Source of the DNA: Scleromitrula shiraiana
Lineage: Eukaryota; Ascomycota; Leotiomycetes; Helotiales; Sclerotiniaceae
Reading direction: 5' to 3'
Length of the DNA: 64,000 nucleotides
Assembly (NCBI GenBank): GCA_028455995.1
Contig: JABELC010000009.1
Location: forward strand, 1-64,000
Shown: one piece after another, positions 32,068 through 43,941 of the stretch
How positions within the stretch are numbered: position 1 is the stretch's first letter
Layout of the letters: each line of letters begins with the position of its first letter
Translations under genes and position numbers: made by a program
Notes under the pieces: generated by a model
Told to the model about the DNA's origin: nothing
Seen by the model: the letters and a program-made list of their open reading frames with translations, nothing else
Database searches by the model: none

Positions 32068-35000
32068 ATGGCCACCTCAAACACGAGAGATTCTATAGAC
32101 GAAGAACCAATCGAAGTTCACCTACCTATAACCTCGAGTCCACAATCACTATCAAAAGCTGTGTATGCGCGACGATCAGAATATACTCGACCAAAGGAAA
32201 TAAAAATAAAGATTGGTTCATGGAATGTTGCTGCGTGTCCAGGAGCTGAAAAAGATCTCGCAGGATGGTTCGTTCAAGGAAAAGGGATCGACAAAAAACT
32301 AGCTGGTCTTGAGATAGCCAATGCGATCGGGAATAATGATAGTCAAACGGGGATTGAAAGCGTTGAAGCTCAAGAATCGAGGAGGACGAAAAAAGAATCA
32401 ACGATTCCAATTGGCGACGATGGCGTAATTGCTGGGGGAGAGGAGATTGGATTATATGTTTTGGGTTTACAAGAAGTTGTGGAACTTGCATCCGCCAAGG
32501 AATACATTGGAAGAGTGTATTCTGATACTGGTCCCATAACAACATGGAGGAAAGCACTTTATGAGGCTCTACCAGAAGGTTATACTCTAATAGTTGAACA
32601 ACAACTATCTGGTCTTCTCATGTTTATTTTCGCCTCTCCAGAAATTGCGCCGACAATAAATTCAGTCAGTACAGTAAGCGTTGGGACTGGGTTTATGGGG
32701 TATTTGGGAAACAAAGGTGCAGTTACGACAAGAATAGTTCTTGGGGAGACGACTCGATTGGTATTTGTGAACTCACATCTAGCATCCGGCACTGACCCGG
32801 CACATCTAGAAAGAAGATGTTGGGATGTTTCTCAAATCCTTCAACGGACGAAGTTCGATGCTATAAGTTGGGGTGGGGTATTGGATGATACGCAAGAAGT
32901 TATTGGTGATGAGGATTTCGCATTTTGGTTTGGAGATTTAAATTTCAGATTGGCGGGATTACCAGGAGATGATATTCGGCGATTATTGATGCTTCACACG
33001 AGAGGCAAATATGATATTGGTTCCCAATCACGAAAGAAGATTGATGACGAGTTGGGCAATAATAATGAACCTATCGTTATAAGGTCTGTGGAGAGCGACG
33101 ATGAGTCAGAGGACGAACAAACGCAAAGATCCAGTGGGACATTTGATCATCATGATGATGCTTCATCTGAGGCAACAACACTTCCAGATCCAGATGATTT
33201 CATACAAGATCCATCACAGGATCCTGGCTCTTTACAAGCAACTATTGATTCTCTCTTACCGCATGACCAATTACGACACGTTCAAAAATTAAGGAAAGCG
33301 TTTCATGATGGATGGAGAGAAGGCCCAGTAACATTTTTACCAACATACAAATATGATTTAGGTCGGATGGGAGTATTTGACTCAAGTGAGAAGAAGAGAG
33401 CACCAAGTTGGTGTGATAGAATTTTATTTCGCACAAGAAGAGATAAACTCGAATACGATTGCAAAACTCAGGGAGAAGTTTTGGCTAGATTGAAAGACGA
33501 AGAAATGAAAGCGCGTGGAATTGATCATGCTGCTGATGATGAAGATGTTTTATTTGATTATGATCCTAGTGAAGATGGCGAGCAAGATACCACCCCGACC
33601 CCAACGAATAATGATTACGATGAATATGATGAAGCGGAAGATAATGGAGCTTTAATCACGAAAGCGGGATATTCGGATCGAATAAGTCTCGATGTGTATG
33701 CCTCACATCAACGAGTTTTATCATCAGATCATAAACCTTTAGATGCAGTTTTCACACTCGAATACGATGCGGTTATTCCAGAATTAAAATCCAAAGTACA
33801 ACAAGAAGTGGCAAGAGATCTTGATCGAGCAGAGAATGAAGCTCGACCTGGAATTACAATTGTACCGGACTATTCACAAGATTCCCAAGATGATTCAAGT
33901 CACTCTTCTCGGAAATCATCTGGTAGTGCTGGTGGTGTGATCGATTTTGGCGATGTTGAATTTGATCGGAGAAAAACGAGAAATTTGACAATAGCGAATA
34001 CGAGTCAGGTTACAACTACGTTCGCATTTGTTGATAGACCTGGGGTTGAAGGAGGGGAAGATCGAATTGCTCCTCGGTGGTTGAACATATATTTTGGTGG
34101 ATCTGGGGCGGACGAGGATGACAGAGCCCTTCAACAATCGGAAAGAGAAATCACGCTGGAACCAGGAGATGCTGTTAGCGCAACATTTGAACTGTTGGTT
34201 CACGATTTATCCCTTGTCAGACCATTAAACGAAGGAACTACGTCATTAGAAGATGTTCTTGTGCTACGAGTCACAGATGGAAGAGACCATTTCCTTCCTG
34301 TTCGAGCAACTTGGTTACAATCCTGTCTAGGTCGATCAATCGAAGAACTAATCCATATACCCGAAGGCGGAGTCCGAGCTCTCTTACCCCCACGAAAAAA
34401 CGAATCCGGACCACCAGTAAATAGAGGCCAAGAAGTTTGCTGGTCTGCTCCTCGAGAACTCCTCAAACTTACACAAGTAATAGATTCTCTCACCGATCGT
34501 GTAATCGCCGATTCACATATGCTAGAAGGTGTATCGATACCCAAAGAGCCCAGTTGGCCATTCGATCCAAACTCTTGGAAATTCCAAGATCAATCCACCA
34601 GGTCCTCTCTAAAGAGTTCGGTTCTCTGTGCGCTAGATTCAGATCAAAGTATATTCGATTGCTTTCCCCCCGAAACCCCCTCAATGCATCGCTTAGAAGT
34701 CGTCTCCGAAATCCTCATTCTCTTCCTACAAAGCCTCACTGATGGAATCGTCCCCGCTCCTTTATGGCAAAAACTCGACGAGGATATCACATCTAGAGGC
34801 GGAAAACCCTATACTGATATAGAGGATATGAAAGGGTGGGTATTGGACGTTCTTTCGAGCTCGCCTCATCATAATATCTCCTTCGTTTTCCTCACTTCTA
34901 CACTATCGAGGATAGCGGGGGAGCTTGCGCCAATCCCGAAGGTGAGGAGGAGTCTAGATACGAAAGTTAGGAGTGGATTTGATACGGTTAAGAGGACACT

Positions 35001-35265
35001 TAGCTGGAAGGGCGGCGGAAGAGTGACGGGAAGGTGGGGGGTTGGTAGGGGGTTCGATAAAGAGGAGCAGGTATTTGAGGATCCTGCGAAGGTTAGGAGG
35101 GAAGAGGTTAATAGGGGGTTTGCAGGGGTTTTTGCGGGGTGGGGGGTTGTTTTTAGGGAGGAGGAGGGAGTACCTGGGAAGGGGAAGGAGAGGGAGAGGA
35201 GGGTGGTGGAGGAGAGAAGGAGGGATATTTTGGAGGGGTTTATTAAAGGGGTTGGTTCGGTTTGA
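32068..35265 (+). CDS. OCRL/INPP5B-like inositol polyphosphate 5-phosphatase
   Basis: A single-exon 1065-residue protein. The 5-phosphatase domain spans about 46-567: KIGSWNVAACPG (49-60), VLGLQEV (131-137), GYLGNKGAV (211-219), NSHLASGTD (235-243), the FWFGDLNFRL active-site motif (287-296), FLPTYKYD (423-430), PSWCDRILF (446-454) and SSDHKPLDAVF (552-562). It removes the 5-phosphate of phosphoinositides such as PI(4,5)P2 on membranes. An ASH-type beta domain follows (about 624-760: VIDFGDVEFDRRKTRNLTIA), then a RhoGAP-like helical region (about 800-1000), as in human OCRL. Two acidic insertions (about 341-385 and 488-528) interrupt the catalytic domain. The C-terminal 80 residues are Arg/Glu/Gly-rich. 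A short out-of-frame ATG overlaps the start. Likely works in endocytic and Golgi traffic. Confidence 0.92.
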   Translation: MATSNTRDSIDEEPIEVHLPITSSPQSLSKAVYARRSEYTRPKEIKIKIGSWNVAACPGAEKDLAGWFVQGKGIDKKLAGLEIANAIGNNDSQTGIESVEAQESRRTKKESTIPIGDDGVIAGGEEIGLYVLGLQEVVELASAKEYIGRVYSDTGPITTWRKALYEALPEGYTLIVEQQLSGLLMFIFASPEIAPTINSVSTVSVGTGFMGYLGNKGAVTTRIVLGETTRLVFVNSHLASGTDPAHLERRCWDVSQILQRTKFDAISWGGVLDDTQEVIGDEDFAFWFGDLNFRLAGLPGDDIRRLLMLHTRGKYDIGSQSRKKIDDELGNNNEPIVIRSVESDDESEDEQTQRSSGTFDHHDDASSEATTLPDPDDFIQDPSQDPGSLQATIDSLLPHDQLRHVQKLRKAFHDGWREGPVTFLPTYKYDLGRMGVFDSSEKKRAPSWCDRILFRTRRDKLEYDCKTQGEVLARLKDEEMKARGIDHAADDEDVLFDYDPSEDGEQDTTPTPTNNDYDEYDEAEDNGALITKAGYSDRISLDVYASHQRVLSSDHKPLDAVFTLEYDAVIPELKSKVQQEVARDLDRAENEARPGITIVPDYSQDSQDDSSHSSRKSSGSAGGVIDFGDVEFDRRKTRNLTIANTSQVTTTFAFVDRPGVEGGEDRIAPRWLNIYFGGSGADEDDRALQQSEREITLEPGDAVSATFELLVHDLSLVRPLNEGTTSLEDVLVLRVTDGRDHFLPVRATWLQSCLGRSIEELIHIPEGGVRALLPPRKNESGPPVNRGQEVCWSAPRELLKLTQVIDSLTDRVIADSHMLEGVSIPKEPSWPFDPNSWKFQDQSTRSSLKSSVLCALDSDQSIFDCFPPETPSMHRLEVVSEILILFLQSLTDGIVPAPLWQKLDEDITSRGGKPYTDIEDMKGWVLDVLSSSPHHNISFVFLTSTLSRIAGELAPIPKVRRSLDTKVRSGFDTVKRTLSWKGGGRVTGRWGVGRGFDKEEQVFEDPAKVRREEVNRGFAGVFAGWGVVFREEEGVPGKGKERERRVVEERRRDILEGFIKGVGSV

Positions 35266-36379
35266 TGATTAAGGTTTTCTCTCGTGTGGTTACTTATTTA
35301 GGGGGTTCCGATCATTGACGAGGAAATGAGGGGGAATTTTGAAGTTGATCGATTGACTACTATACCAATGCTGTCTGTCCATGTCAGCTCTTGTTATGAA
35401 TAACACCATTCCTGACAAGGGGCAGTAGTAACAATCTAGCAAAGTGGAGTTTTGAAATAGAAAGTTTTGCCTATTTTTATTATGGATTGGGGATATATGA
35501 TTTCATGGAATAGGATGGGATGGGATGGCTGTTTGGTTGGCTGGTGGATTGGATTGGATTGGATAGGATATGATGAGCTGGATGGAATGGGAAGTTGTAT
35601 CTGCATGTGTATGTATCTAGATAGATGGATAATATATAATGTTATTCTTACCTACGTAAGACAACTACACTGCTGTCTACTAAGAGAATAGTTGTCTCTC
35701 CTATGATCCATGCATCCTGCAGAATGGCCCGATAGCCCTATGCGATGAAAGCCTACATCATAATCATTCTCATTCACGGACAATGGTGCGATATAAATGG
35801 ATCGATGGAGTGAATCCGCCCATCATGTAAGAGTCACACAGCCTCGAGTCATCGATGACAGATTCACTTCTCCTCAGCAATCGAAATTCAAACCAAATCG
35901 TCGACATACTTCGTATCGCAGGATACATTGCACGGACATATTGATTTTTTGGGTCGTATGTTGGATACTGGATATTGTATGGATATGGTGAGTTGGGTTA
36001 AAGATGCAAAAGGGTGGAACGAAGGCTAATTAGGATGGAGAATAGATACATTGACTAGTGCCAAAGCCTTACTAGATATTCGAATGCGTACATTGATATT
36101 ACGGAGATATTGTGTTAGATTTAGCTCTTGTACATAATGCGAAATCTCAAAACAGTACAAGAAATGGGGGACGCTATGGCTACGGTGAGTGTAAGTGTTG
36201 GTTTCTCAAAGAATCATCGTGTTCTTGGAATTGCCTCCTCATCGCACGGCATCTTAGTAGATGACATCTCTAAATATTCTGATGCATTATAGCTGGTTGA
36301 GATTATGCGCAATAGCTACACGAAAACCAAACCAACGATGCAAATCTCTTTTATTTCCACGCACCAAAGATACCCAGCT
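35266..36379. other. Gene-free spacer
   Basis: About 1.1 kb; 'ggattggattgga' repeats lie at 35543-35562. The right side may include unrecognisable 5' remains of the NLR pseudogene. Confidence 0.5.
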
Positions 36380-38335
36380 CAAGTCATCTAATCTGCAACG
36401 ACATTCTAAACCAAATCTCCTCAAAACTCGACATCGACACCAACGATGCCCAACAAAGAAGCCTAGCATTACACGAGATCGGCGGTATTGGGAAGACGCA
36501 GATTGCTGTCCAGTATGCATTTCGATCGCGGGAGAAGTGTGACGATGTGTTTTAGATATCTTGTGGTGATTTGGCGCAAATGATAGGGAGTTTTAGGGAG
36601 TTGGGTGTTCAGTTGGGAGTTACGGGGTGAGGTTTTAATCATTTGGATGATGAGGATGCAATGATGGTGGTGAAACGGTGGTTATTGGATACAAGTAAGT
36701 AATCAGGGTCTGGAGTTGACTCACTATCGGTAATTATGCTGATGGTACTCATAGAATGCAAGTGGCTGCTCATATTCGATGGTGTTGACGACATTGATGT
36801 ACTTAAACAAGGCTGGCCTGGATCTGCATGTGGATCAATTCTAATCACCAGTCGGGATGCAGACATTGGATCGCATCAAGCATTGCATCGAATTTCTATT
36901 CCTTCATTTGACATGAAATAAGGAGCTTCAACATTGTGCTTGCTTCCGAGATCACTGAGATACTGGGAGGATTGCCTTTAGCTATTAACCAGATAGCCTG
37001 TGTGTGTTCTCTTCATTTGGGATGGAAATCCACCAGATCTAATGAATTTCAATGTCCCAATCTAACCAATGATCTATAGGTTATGTAAGGCAGCAAAAAT
37101 ATCACTCGAAGACTTCCTCAACCGATACGAACAGAATCAGAAGAGGATCCATGATACCAACCCGAGAGGTTTCAATCACGATGAAACTATCTCTAGCATC
37201 TGGAAACACAGATGTTAGATTCTCTTCCACCCAGCAACCCTTACTCAAAACTGCACTTCTGCAACGAGATCCAACAACCCGTCATCTTTCACTACACAAA
37301 TTGACCTAAACAGTCATCATTAATTCCATTACTCAAACCGAAAAGATGGAATATCTCACCCACAGCCTTACATTAATGACCAAAGTTTTCCCATGCGCTT
37401 GGGGCAATGATTCAAATGGTTTTACCTACTCCAAATAGGATACATGTCATCGATATCTACCAGACGTTAAACATCTCACGCGCCATCTCATCGATGAAGA
37501 TATGGAAGAGTCTGCTGCTCTCATTTTTATATCGCTTTTACTTCGATGTGCTTGGTATGTTGAAGATATGCCATTTGCTGAGCATATCATCTATTAATTG
37601 CTGATTTACTGACTGAACATGATCTCTAGGTATTTGCCTGAGATTGAGGATTATGCAACAAGTAGCAGCATGATTACATCTTGCAACACACCTGCACTCA
37701 AACATTCTTTAACCAATACATCAAAATATTCATCCATACTAACCATCAAGTCCCTAATCTCAATCGATCTTGGAGATTCCCACAGCGCAATCCCAGATCT
37801 TCATACCGCACTGAAACTACGACGAGCTCTCTATCAAGATCCCGATATTTGGGGTATCGGTTGCAGTCTATGTAATCTCGGTATTGCATACATGGAGATT
37901 GGCGAATTTGAATTATCAAAGCAGTATCTCGATGAAGCACTTGAAGACCTGTGATTCCCTATGCAGAGTCGGACATCTTCATTACCTTCTCGATCAGCCA
38001 GATGCAGCTTTGTAAGAAATTCATTTATCTCAAATGTCCTCTGACTCTTGAGTTTTAGAGGCTAATTATGGATTCTTTGGACATAGGGAGATGTTAGAAG
38101 AATGTATCATATCTCTAATGCTGAGAGCTTAGATTTGGGTGAGGGATATGTTGCGTTAGCGCATTATCGGGCTCATTCGGTTTGTAAGAAACTTGGGGAG
38201 GAAAAGGAAGCGGAGATATATTTTGGGGAGGCATTTGCTGCGAGGGGAATTGTTGAGGGGAGGAGAGATGACATTTTGGGGGTTACGGATGAGGCGGACG
38301 GGTTTGAACGGTTGGTTGCGTATGCTCTTTGGTAG
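36380..38335 (+). pseudogene. Broken NLR-like gene (NB-ARC NTPase plus TPR)
   Basis: Remains of a STAND-type protein read in order on the plus strand. There is a P-loop at about 36480 (HEIGGIGKTQIAVQYAFRSR), then VF-stop-ISC where the family usually has VFWI (TGG to TAG), a further stop before the next segment, a probable intron (donor about 36693), Walker B (KCKWLLIFDGVDD, about 36757), a GxxLxTSR-like SILITSRDAD, and, after a frame change, LGGLPLAINQIA (about 36965), the NB-ARC GLPLA motif. Then comes a broken linker, and TPR-type helices (about 37740-37954: SAIPDLHTALKLRRALYQ, NLGIAYMEIGEFELSKQYLD) and YVALAHYRAHSVCKKLGEEK at about 38145. Several stops and shifts rule out a full product. 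The N-terminal effector domain is not recognisable, so the left limit is approximate. Intact relatives act in heterokaryon incompatibility and immunity-like signalling. Confidence 0.85.
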
Positions 38336-41300
38336 TTGTATATCAGGAAGGGAGGATTTGGATGCTGATTTTTCGTAGGATTATATGTTCAGAAAATGTT
38401 TGGGCAATGATGGGAAGATTTATAGATAGATGGATAGAGATTTCATTGAAGCGTGAGTTTTTAGATACATAGTCAAGTTCATAGATTGAAATTTTTTCGA
38501 TACTATTCATTGTGAACCAAGCATTAGATGTGAAATGGCTCATCTCTTCCAACCAGTGATCTCAATAACTCGTTTCATTAAATATATTTAGTAGTTCTAT
38601 AATTATTATATAAAATAGAAGTTCAAGTTGTTAAACATGTAGAAAAGGCTGATATATGCAACATTATTGAGCTCTTCAAGTTGTAGTTATGAATGTTCGG
38701 TTAGCTGATATACAATGAGCATATCTATATTATAAATGTCCGAATCGTACCCGTATATAGACAGACATTTATTCAGAAATATATTTACATACTAGTATAT
38801 GGTTTAGATATAACCCAACTACCTACAATAATGCGTATATAGTACGGACTCGGAAGTAATAATAAGTATGTATCCGAGTCCATCCAGCATTCATTTAATA
38901 TTATGAAAGCGAGTTCAAAGTTGGGCAGCGAAAATGGGAGATGGATGCCGGTATATTCGGACTCGGAAATACCGAAATACTAGTACTAGTAGTAGTAGTA
39001 GTAGTAGTACTAGTAACTAAATATAAATATACTAGTAGTAAATAGTATAAATATAAATACAAATACAAATACAAATACAAATATCAATAAAAATAAAAAT
39101 AAATATATATATATAAATATAAATATAATTACACCGAGAAAATGTCCGATAATAGTGGACCGGTTCCATTTATTCGAAGAAACGAACGAAACGAAACGAA
39201 ACATAATATACTAGTACTTCCGTAACGAACTACCGTATAATCTCAACAGAATGAGAACCATTTAAGCCTAATTTAGAATAGCATATCCGCTCTATTCTGA
39301 TATTTGATTGGAAAGATTGAAAAAATGGATAGGATTTTGAATTTTAAAAAGCTTTAACTATTACTATTTTGAGTATGGTTAGCAGCGGAAGAGGAAAAAA
39401 GCTACTCTCGATTGGGTTTAGATGGTTCTCATTTTCTCCCATCTTTGTGGAGAACGGATCTAGGCCTAGCTGATTGAAATGTGAAAATATACGATAGAAA
39501 ACGGTGAGGCTGACCTTGTTTTGTTATCCTCGAACCATGAATGAAGAAGATAACAGGGCGCTTACACAAGAGCCGGCGTCTTCGAGTATCAAGCGGTCAG
39601 AGGTTTGGGGAGAAAAGTTGTTCACTCTATTGACCAAATGAGAAAATGTTAAACGTGGGAGCCATGCTAGAGATCAACAATGAGGGATCTTAACGAATCC
39701 TTGGTAAGTTCCGCATGTATGTAATGCTTTCTATTTTGTTTGAATTTCCCCCACTTGGCGGCTGTCAATATCTTTGTCTTGCGCAGTATTTTGCTGTACA
39801 TCAGTGGAGATATCCAGAAGCGATAATCATATGTGGAAATGTGCGAGAGAACATGAAAATAGTGTTTATCAGGTCAAACTGAGGGGTTAATGGTGCGCGA
39901 CGAAAAAAGCGCCGTTGCAGGTTGCATCCGCTGGGATTGTGAATGTAACACAGGATGGTGAAGCGAGTTTTTCTCTCAAGATATCTAGACTCATATTCTT
40001 CAACATTCCCGAGCCAATCTATTTCTGAATGTTCATTCAATGTATGAACATTCAACACTCGAAGATCTCGGATTATTTGAATGTTTATTTAGCATATGAA
40101 TATTGAAACATCATTTGAGTTGATTCAACTATGAATGTCTGTTAAGTATACAAACATTCAAGTTAAAACATATTTGAATGTTTATATCTTGAACGGGCAT
40201 CCAAAGTGCAACAACCGTATGAGATCATCAGCGTGAAATGGGACGTAGACGTAAGGCGAGGCTGTGTTGCATATAGTCAATGCTCATGGGGATCCAAGTT
40301 CTTTTAATCAGAGTGGATTATGATTTCCTTAAGAAGGCAAAAACGTTCAGGATCTGAGAAACTAACGCATGCGAGATGTGTAAAAGATGCATTGTATCTG
40401 TAGCTCATCACTGTCTGTGCGAATGCTAATCTGCAAGGGCTACTTTCATTAACGGGGACGGTTGTAGGTAACGTGACTCTAGATGTCTTACGATTTATCT
40501 TATGTATAACAGGGCATAAAACTCCACCTGTATACCCTACAGTTTAGTAGTGGAGCATGAATCGAGTCGAGAAGGACAGGCCTTTCTGACTATCGCTGCC
40601 GGTTCGAATCAACAACTAAAATGTCGAGTCTGATATACGAGATTAATGTATTGTAACATTTTAGATATTCTGTGCAAACAAAATTTTTAAAGATATCTTC
40701 TTCTGATTTTGTAAGAGATCATTGGCACACTAGCATTGTCGTCATTAGTGACACAATATACATTTTCTTGAGTAGAGAGTCTCAACATTATTTATTATAC
40801 TTATAATATGTCAGCCTTATCATGTATATGCCGACTCTTGTACTAATTTGGACACTGAACGAAACAGTGGACCAAATGTCTTAATCTGGGAGTCAAAAAA
40901 AAGTATAGTCAAAACTCAAGATGAACTCTAATTTTGTTCTATAAGTAATTAATCATAATATTGGCCCCCTATAGCCGCCGTGCAATATGAAAGGGAAATG
41001 AACGAATTATCCCATCTTCGATGAATTGGTCGTGTCAATCTCGCGTTTGTCCACCCTTGATGTAAATAGAGCAAACGATACCAACAATAACAATTGTCGC
41101 AACATATGCCTTCATGGATAGATGAATGGATACCTTTACGCAAGGCAGATGGTTTTGATAAATGATCTATTGCCTCACTCTTGGGGGAATCAGCATACTA
41201 CATATATATCCAAAATTAGTATAGTGACCTGTAAAATACCCTTGAATTCAATGGGAATTAAACTAGAAATAGTCAAGTATCGGCCATCGACGACCATTCG

Positions 41301-43941
41301 GAGAAGACCTGCAATTATGCAAATGCTTGCCTTTTTCTCACTCCATGGAATAGAAGACGGAAAACTAGGGTTTTGTACCGCGGTGAAGAGATGTGGAGGA
41401 TTCCTTTCCATGTTCTATTTCTTTGGTAGCTGGTTCGGAATACCCCACCATAGTCCATGGCTTCAGGGTTCCGGCAAGGTCTCAATAGACAAGGTCCATC
41501 CACGGTTAAATACCTAGAAGAGGTACGGGTACGGTACGGTACGGACGGTATGTAACTGTTAGCAAGTCAGAACTCTAATTTTACTAACTGATACTAACAA
41601 CTGTTTGAATTCGTCAGCTCACCCCAATCAATGTCGCTACGCTCGTCACACTCCTTTAGGAGTATCACTGTAACTGTAGAGAGGTCCGAATGCCTCCATA
41701 TGGCAGGAGATATTTTGGAAGGATTTTAACATCAGGAATACATTGTACAAATGTAATCCTCCCATTTACATTTACATCCTTGGGACCTTTTCTATACTGT
41801 TTTTTCAGAATAAGATTTAATTGAAAGGAACATGGCTGTCACGCTACAATCTCATGGTCTCCATGTTCGCTGCCCAGGCCATCTTGTCGGAGTTATTTAG
41901 TGGGCGATCTTTTTCCACGCGTTCAATACTACATAAAATATGCATGTAGGCCTCTCGTGTGTTACCGTATTGGAATACATCAAACTATTCTCGAAGGCGG
42001 CAAGGAACATTTCATCACAATATCCACATTTCCAAGCACTTCTTATGCTTCAAATGATTCGCGCTTAAAGGGGAAACGAGCCGCCGTCCTGGGAATGACG
42101 CTCTATGCAGAGCCAAGATATTGTGAAGGACTCTACATTTTCTGAGTAATAAATGTACCTTAAGGATAATATTTCACACCGCTTAGCACTGCATATACTA
42201 GAAACACTATATGATGCAGGAAGCTGAGCAAAAGTAAACATAAGCTCCTTTCTGCAGGTATTCGTAAAGCCTACCGTATGAAATGTGCATTTCATATATC
42301 GATTCGATGTCCATACACCAGCTAGGTATGTTGTTGGACCCAATTTACTTTACGATTCAGCCGTTATCTTGGCTGATAGGACATTGCTGAACCCGCTACT
42401 TATTTACGTGGAATTTTGTGCAAGCCATTTTTAGATTGTTATAGTAGTACACTCACGGATAACCATTCCGTGACAAATGTGACATATATCACTATAGGTA
42501 TTATTTATTGACTGAAATTTAGAAGGTTAGAGATAGTGTTATATTTATCATCGAAATTAGGATTTTTTTGCATTCATCCTGTCTCCTTCGATTTGATATC
42601 CTGTCCGAGTGTGAGAATTTTCTTCATTCATGAACCCATAGAAAGAACAAGGGGAAGCGAAGTCTAACCAAGAGCATACGGCTTACCACCACCGGAGATC
42701 AGGTACATTATTTATTCAACTCTCAAAAAAACAATTGACCTATTGATTTCCCTGTTAAATTTATCCACAATGTGTTTTATCGAACCATAACTCTTCGCTT
42801 CATAATGCCCTTGTTGATGAACATTAACAAGGTACTGAACAAGGATTCTTATACTGGTAACCTTACATTCCCCTGACATAAATAATTAACCCCTTCATCC
42901 TCGCAAAATGAGAGCACTGTTCGAGGTCTACACCTTGCCAGGAAGGATGAGGCCCAGCGATTGGGATCCTCTAGATTGGCCCAGAATTCAGTTGAATAAG
43001 GGATATGAAAGTATGCACAGCTCGAAATTCAATCAATGCTGACGAGAAATAGCAATCTTACCTTTTTATTGTTATTTCCCTTTTTGTTAATTCTCAATTT
43101 ATTCATTCCAATTCATGTTTGTTATTGGATAATTCATTTCATTATTTTCCTGCACTTACAGGTCGTTATTTCTGTTCGAGGGAATTTGATTGCATGAAAT
43201 CCGATGTCCTTGGTAGCTTGCATAGCCAAGGACTCTAGAAGACAACTCCATTTCTCCGACCTACAATCCTTTACCACCCAATCGCAACAAACTAATAAGC
43301 TCAAATACGTAGGCAATTTTTAACATATATACATGCTATGATGTACATATTGAGTAGCCTCGCAATAAAACCTCTCTCTTTGTACCAAAGAGAAGAGGCA
43401 CTGTTCTAACTTGAAGTACATGCAAATGGGGACTCTAAACTAGTTCCCTCGTGGTCTTATATTGTCTCCACGGACGCGATTAAACGGTCCCAAAGAAACT
43501 TATGTCGCTAACAAAGTACTCCTTGTGTCTCCATATTTCTTGGAAACATCCGAATGGAATACCCTTGTTTTTCTGACAGGCCTCTTATATTTGTGGCACA
43601 TGCTGCTGATCCGTATCTCCCCAGCCGAGCGTTCTCAACCTGTAGCTTTTTATGTTGGATGCTGCCGCTCTCATAGTCGACACTCGAAACCCGAGTTCCT
43701 ATTTTCATTGTTCATATAACGAAACATTAAGGCGTCATCGTGGCTGCATTTTGCCTCGATACGGCCTTTCAACTCTCTACGGGTTGATGATTGCGTCTTA
43801 TGAAGCCAAAGCCATAAGCACAATCTCTCTTAATTTGCTCGGTTGGGATTCCCTTGTGTTCGACGCATTGTTTGACATATATCTTCCCCACACAACGCCA
43901 ATTGAGCTGGACTTTGACAGCACTTTCTTCTACAATCAAAC
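38336..43941. other. Large gene-free region
   Basis: About 5.6 kb with no credible gene. It contains AT-rich, ACTAGT-studded DNA at 38580-39260 with a (TAG)n run (38986-39009) and (AAATAC)n (about 39055-39080), hairpin repeats at 40026-40190, and a 'ggtacgg' series at 41522-41550. Frames at 41122-41517 and 43462-43954 on either strand show no family pattern. The right end is the promoter of the CRIB gene. Confidence 0.5.
40026..40190. repeat. Degenerate hairpin repeats, TGAATGTT-initiated
   Basis: Units starting 'tgaatgt' recur at 40026, 40078, 40132 and 40175 (spacing about 52, 54 and 43). The first is a near-perfect inverted repeat: 'tgaatgttcat' then 'atgaacattca'. The later ones keep the same arms with substitutions. 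Confidence 0.7.

Noticed and set aside
41122..41517. 131-codon plus-strand frame with overlapping minus frames
   Set aside because: Neither strand gives a consistent family pattern; a decayed gene was considered but no motif supports it.
42908..43042. Short plus frame starting MRALFEVYTLPGRM
   Set aside because: About 44 codons with no conserved feature; expected by chance.
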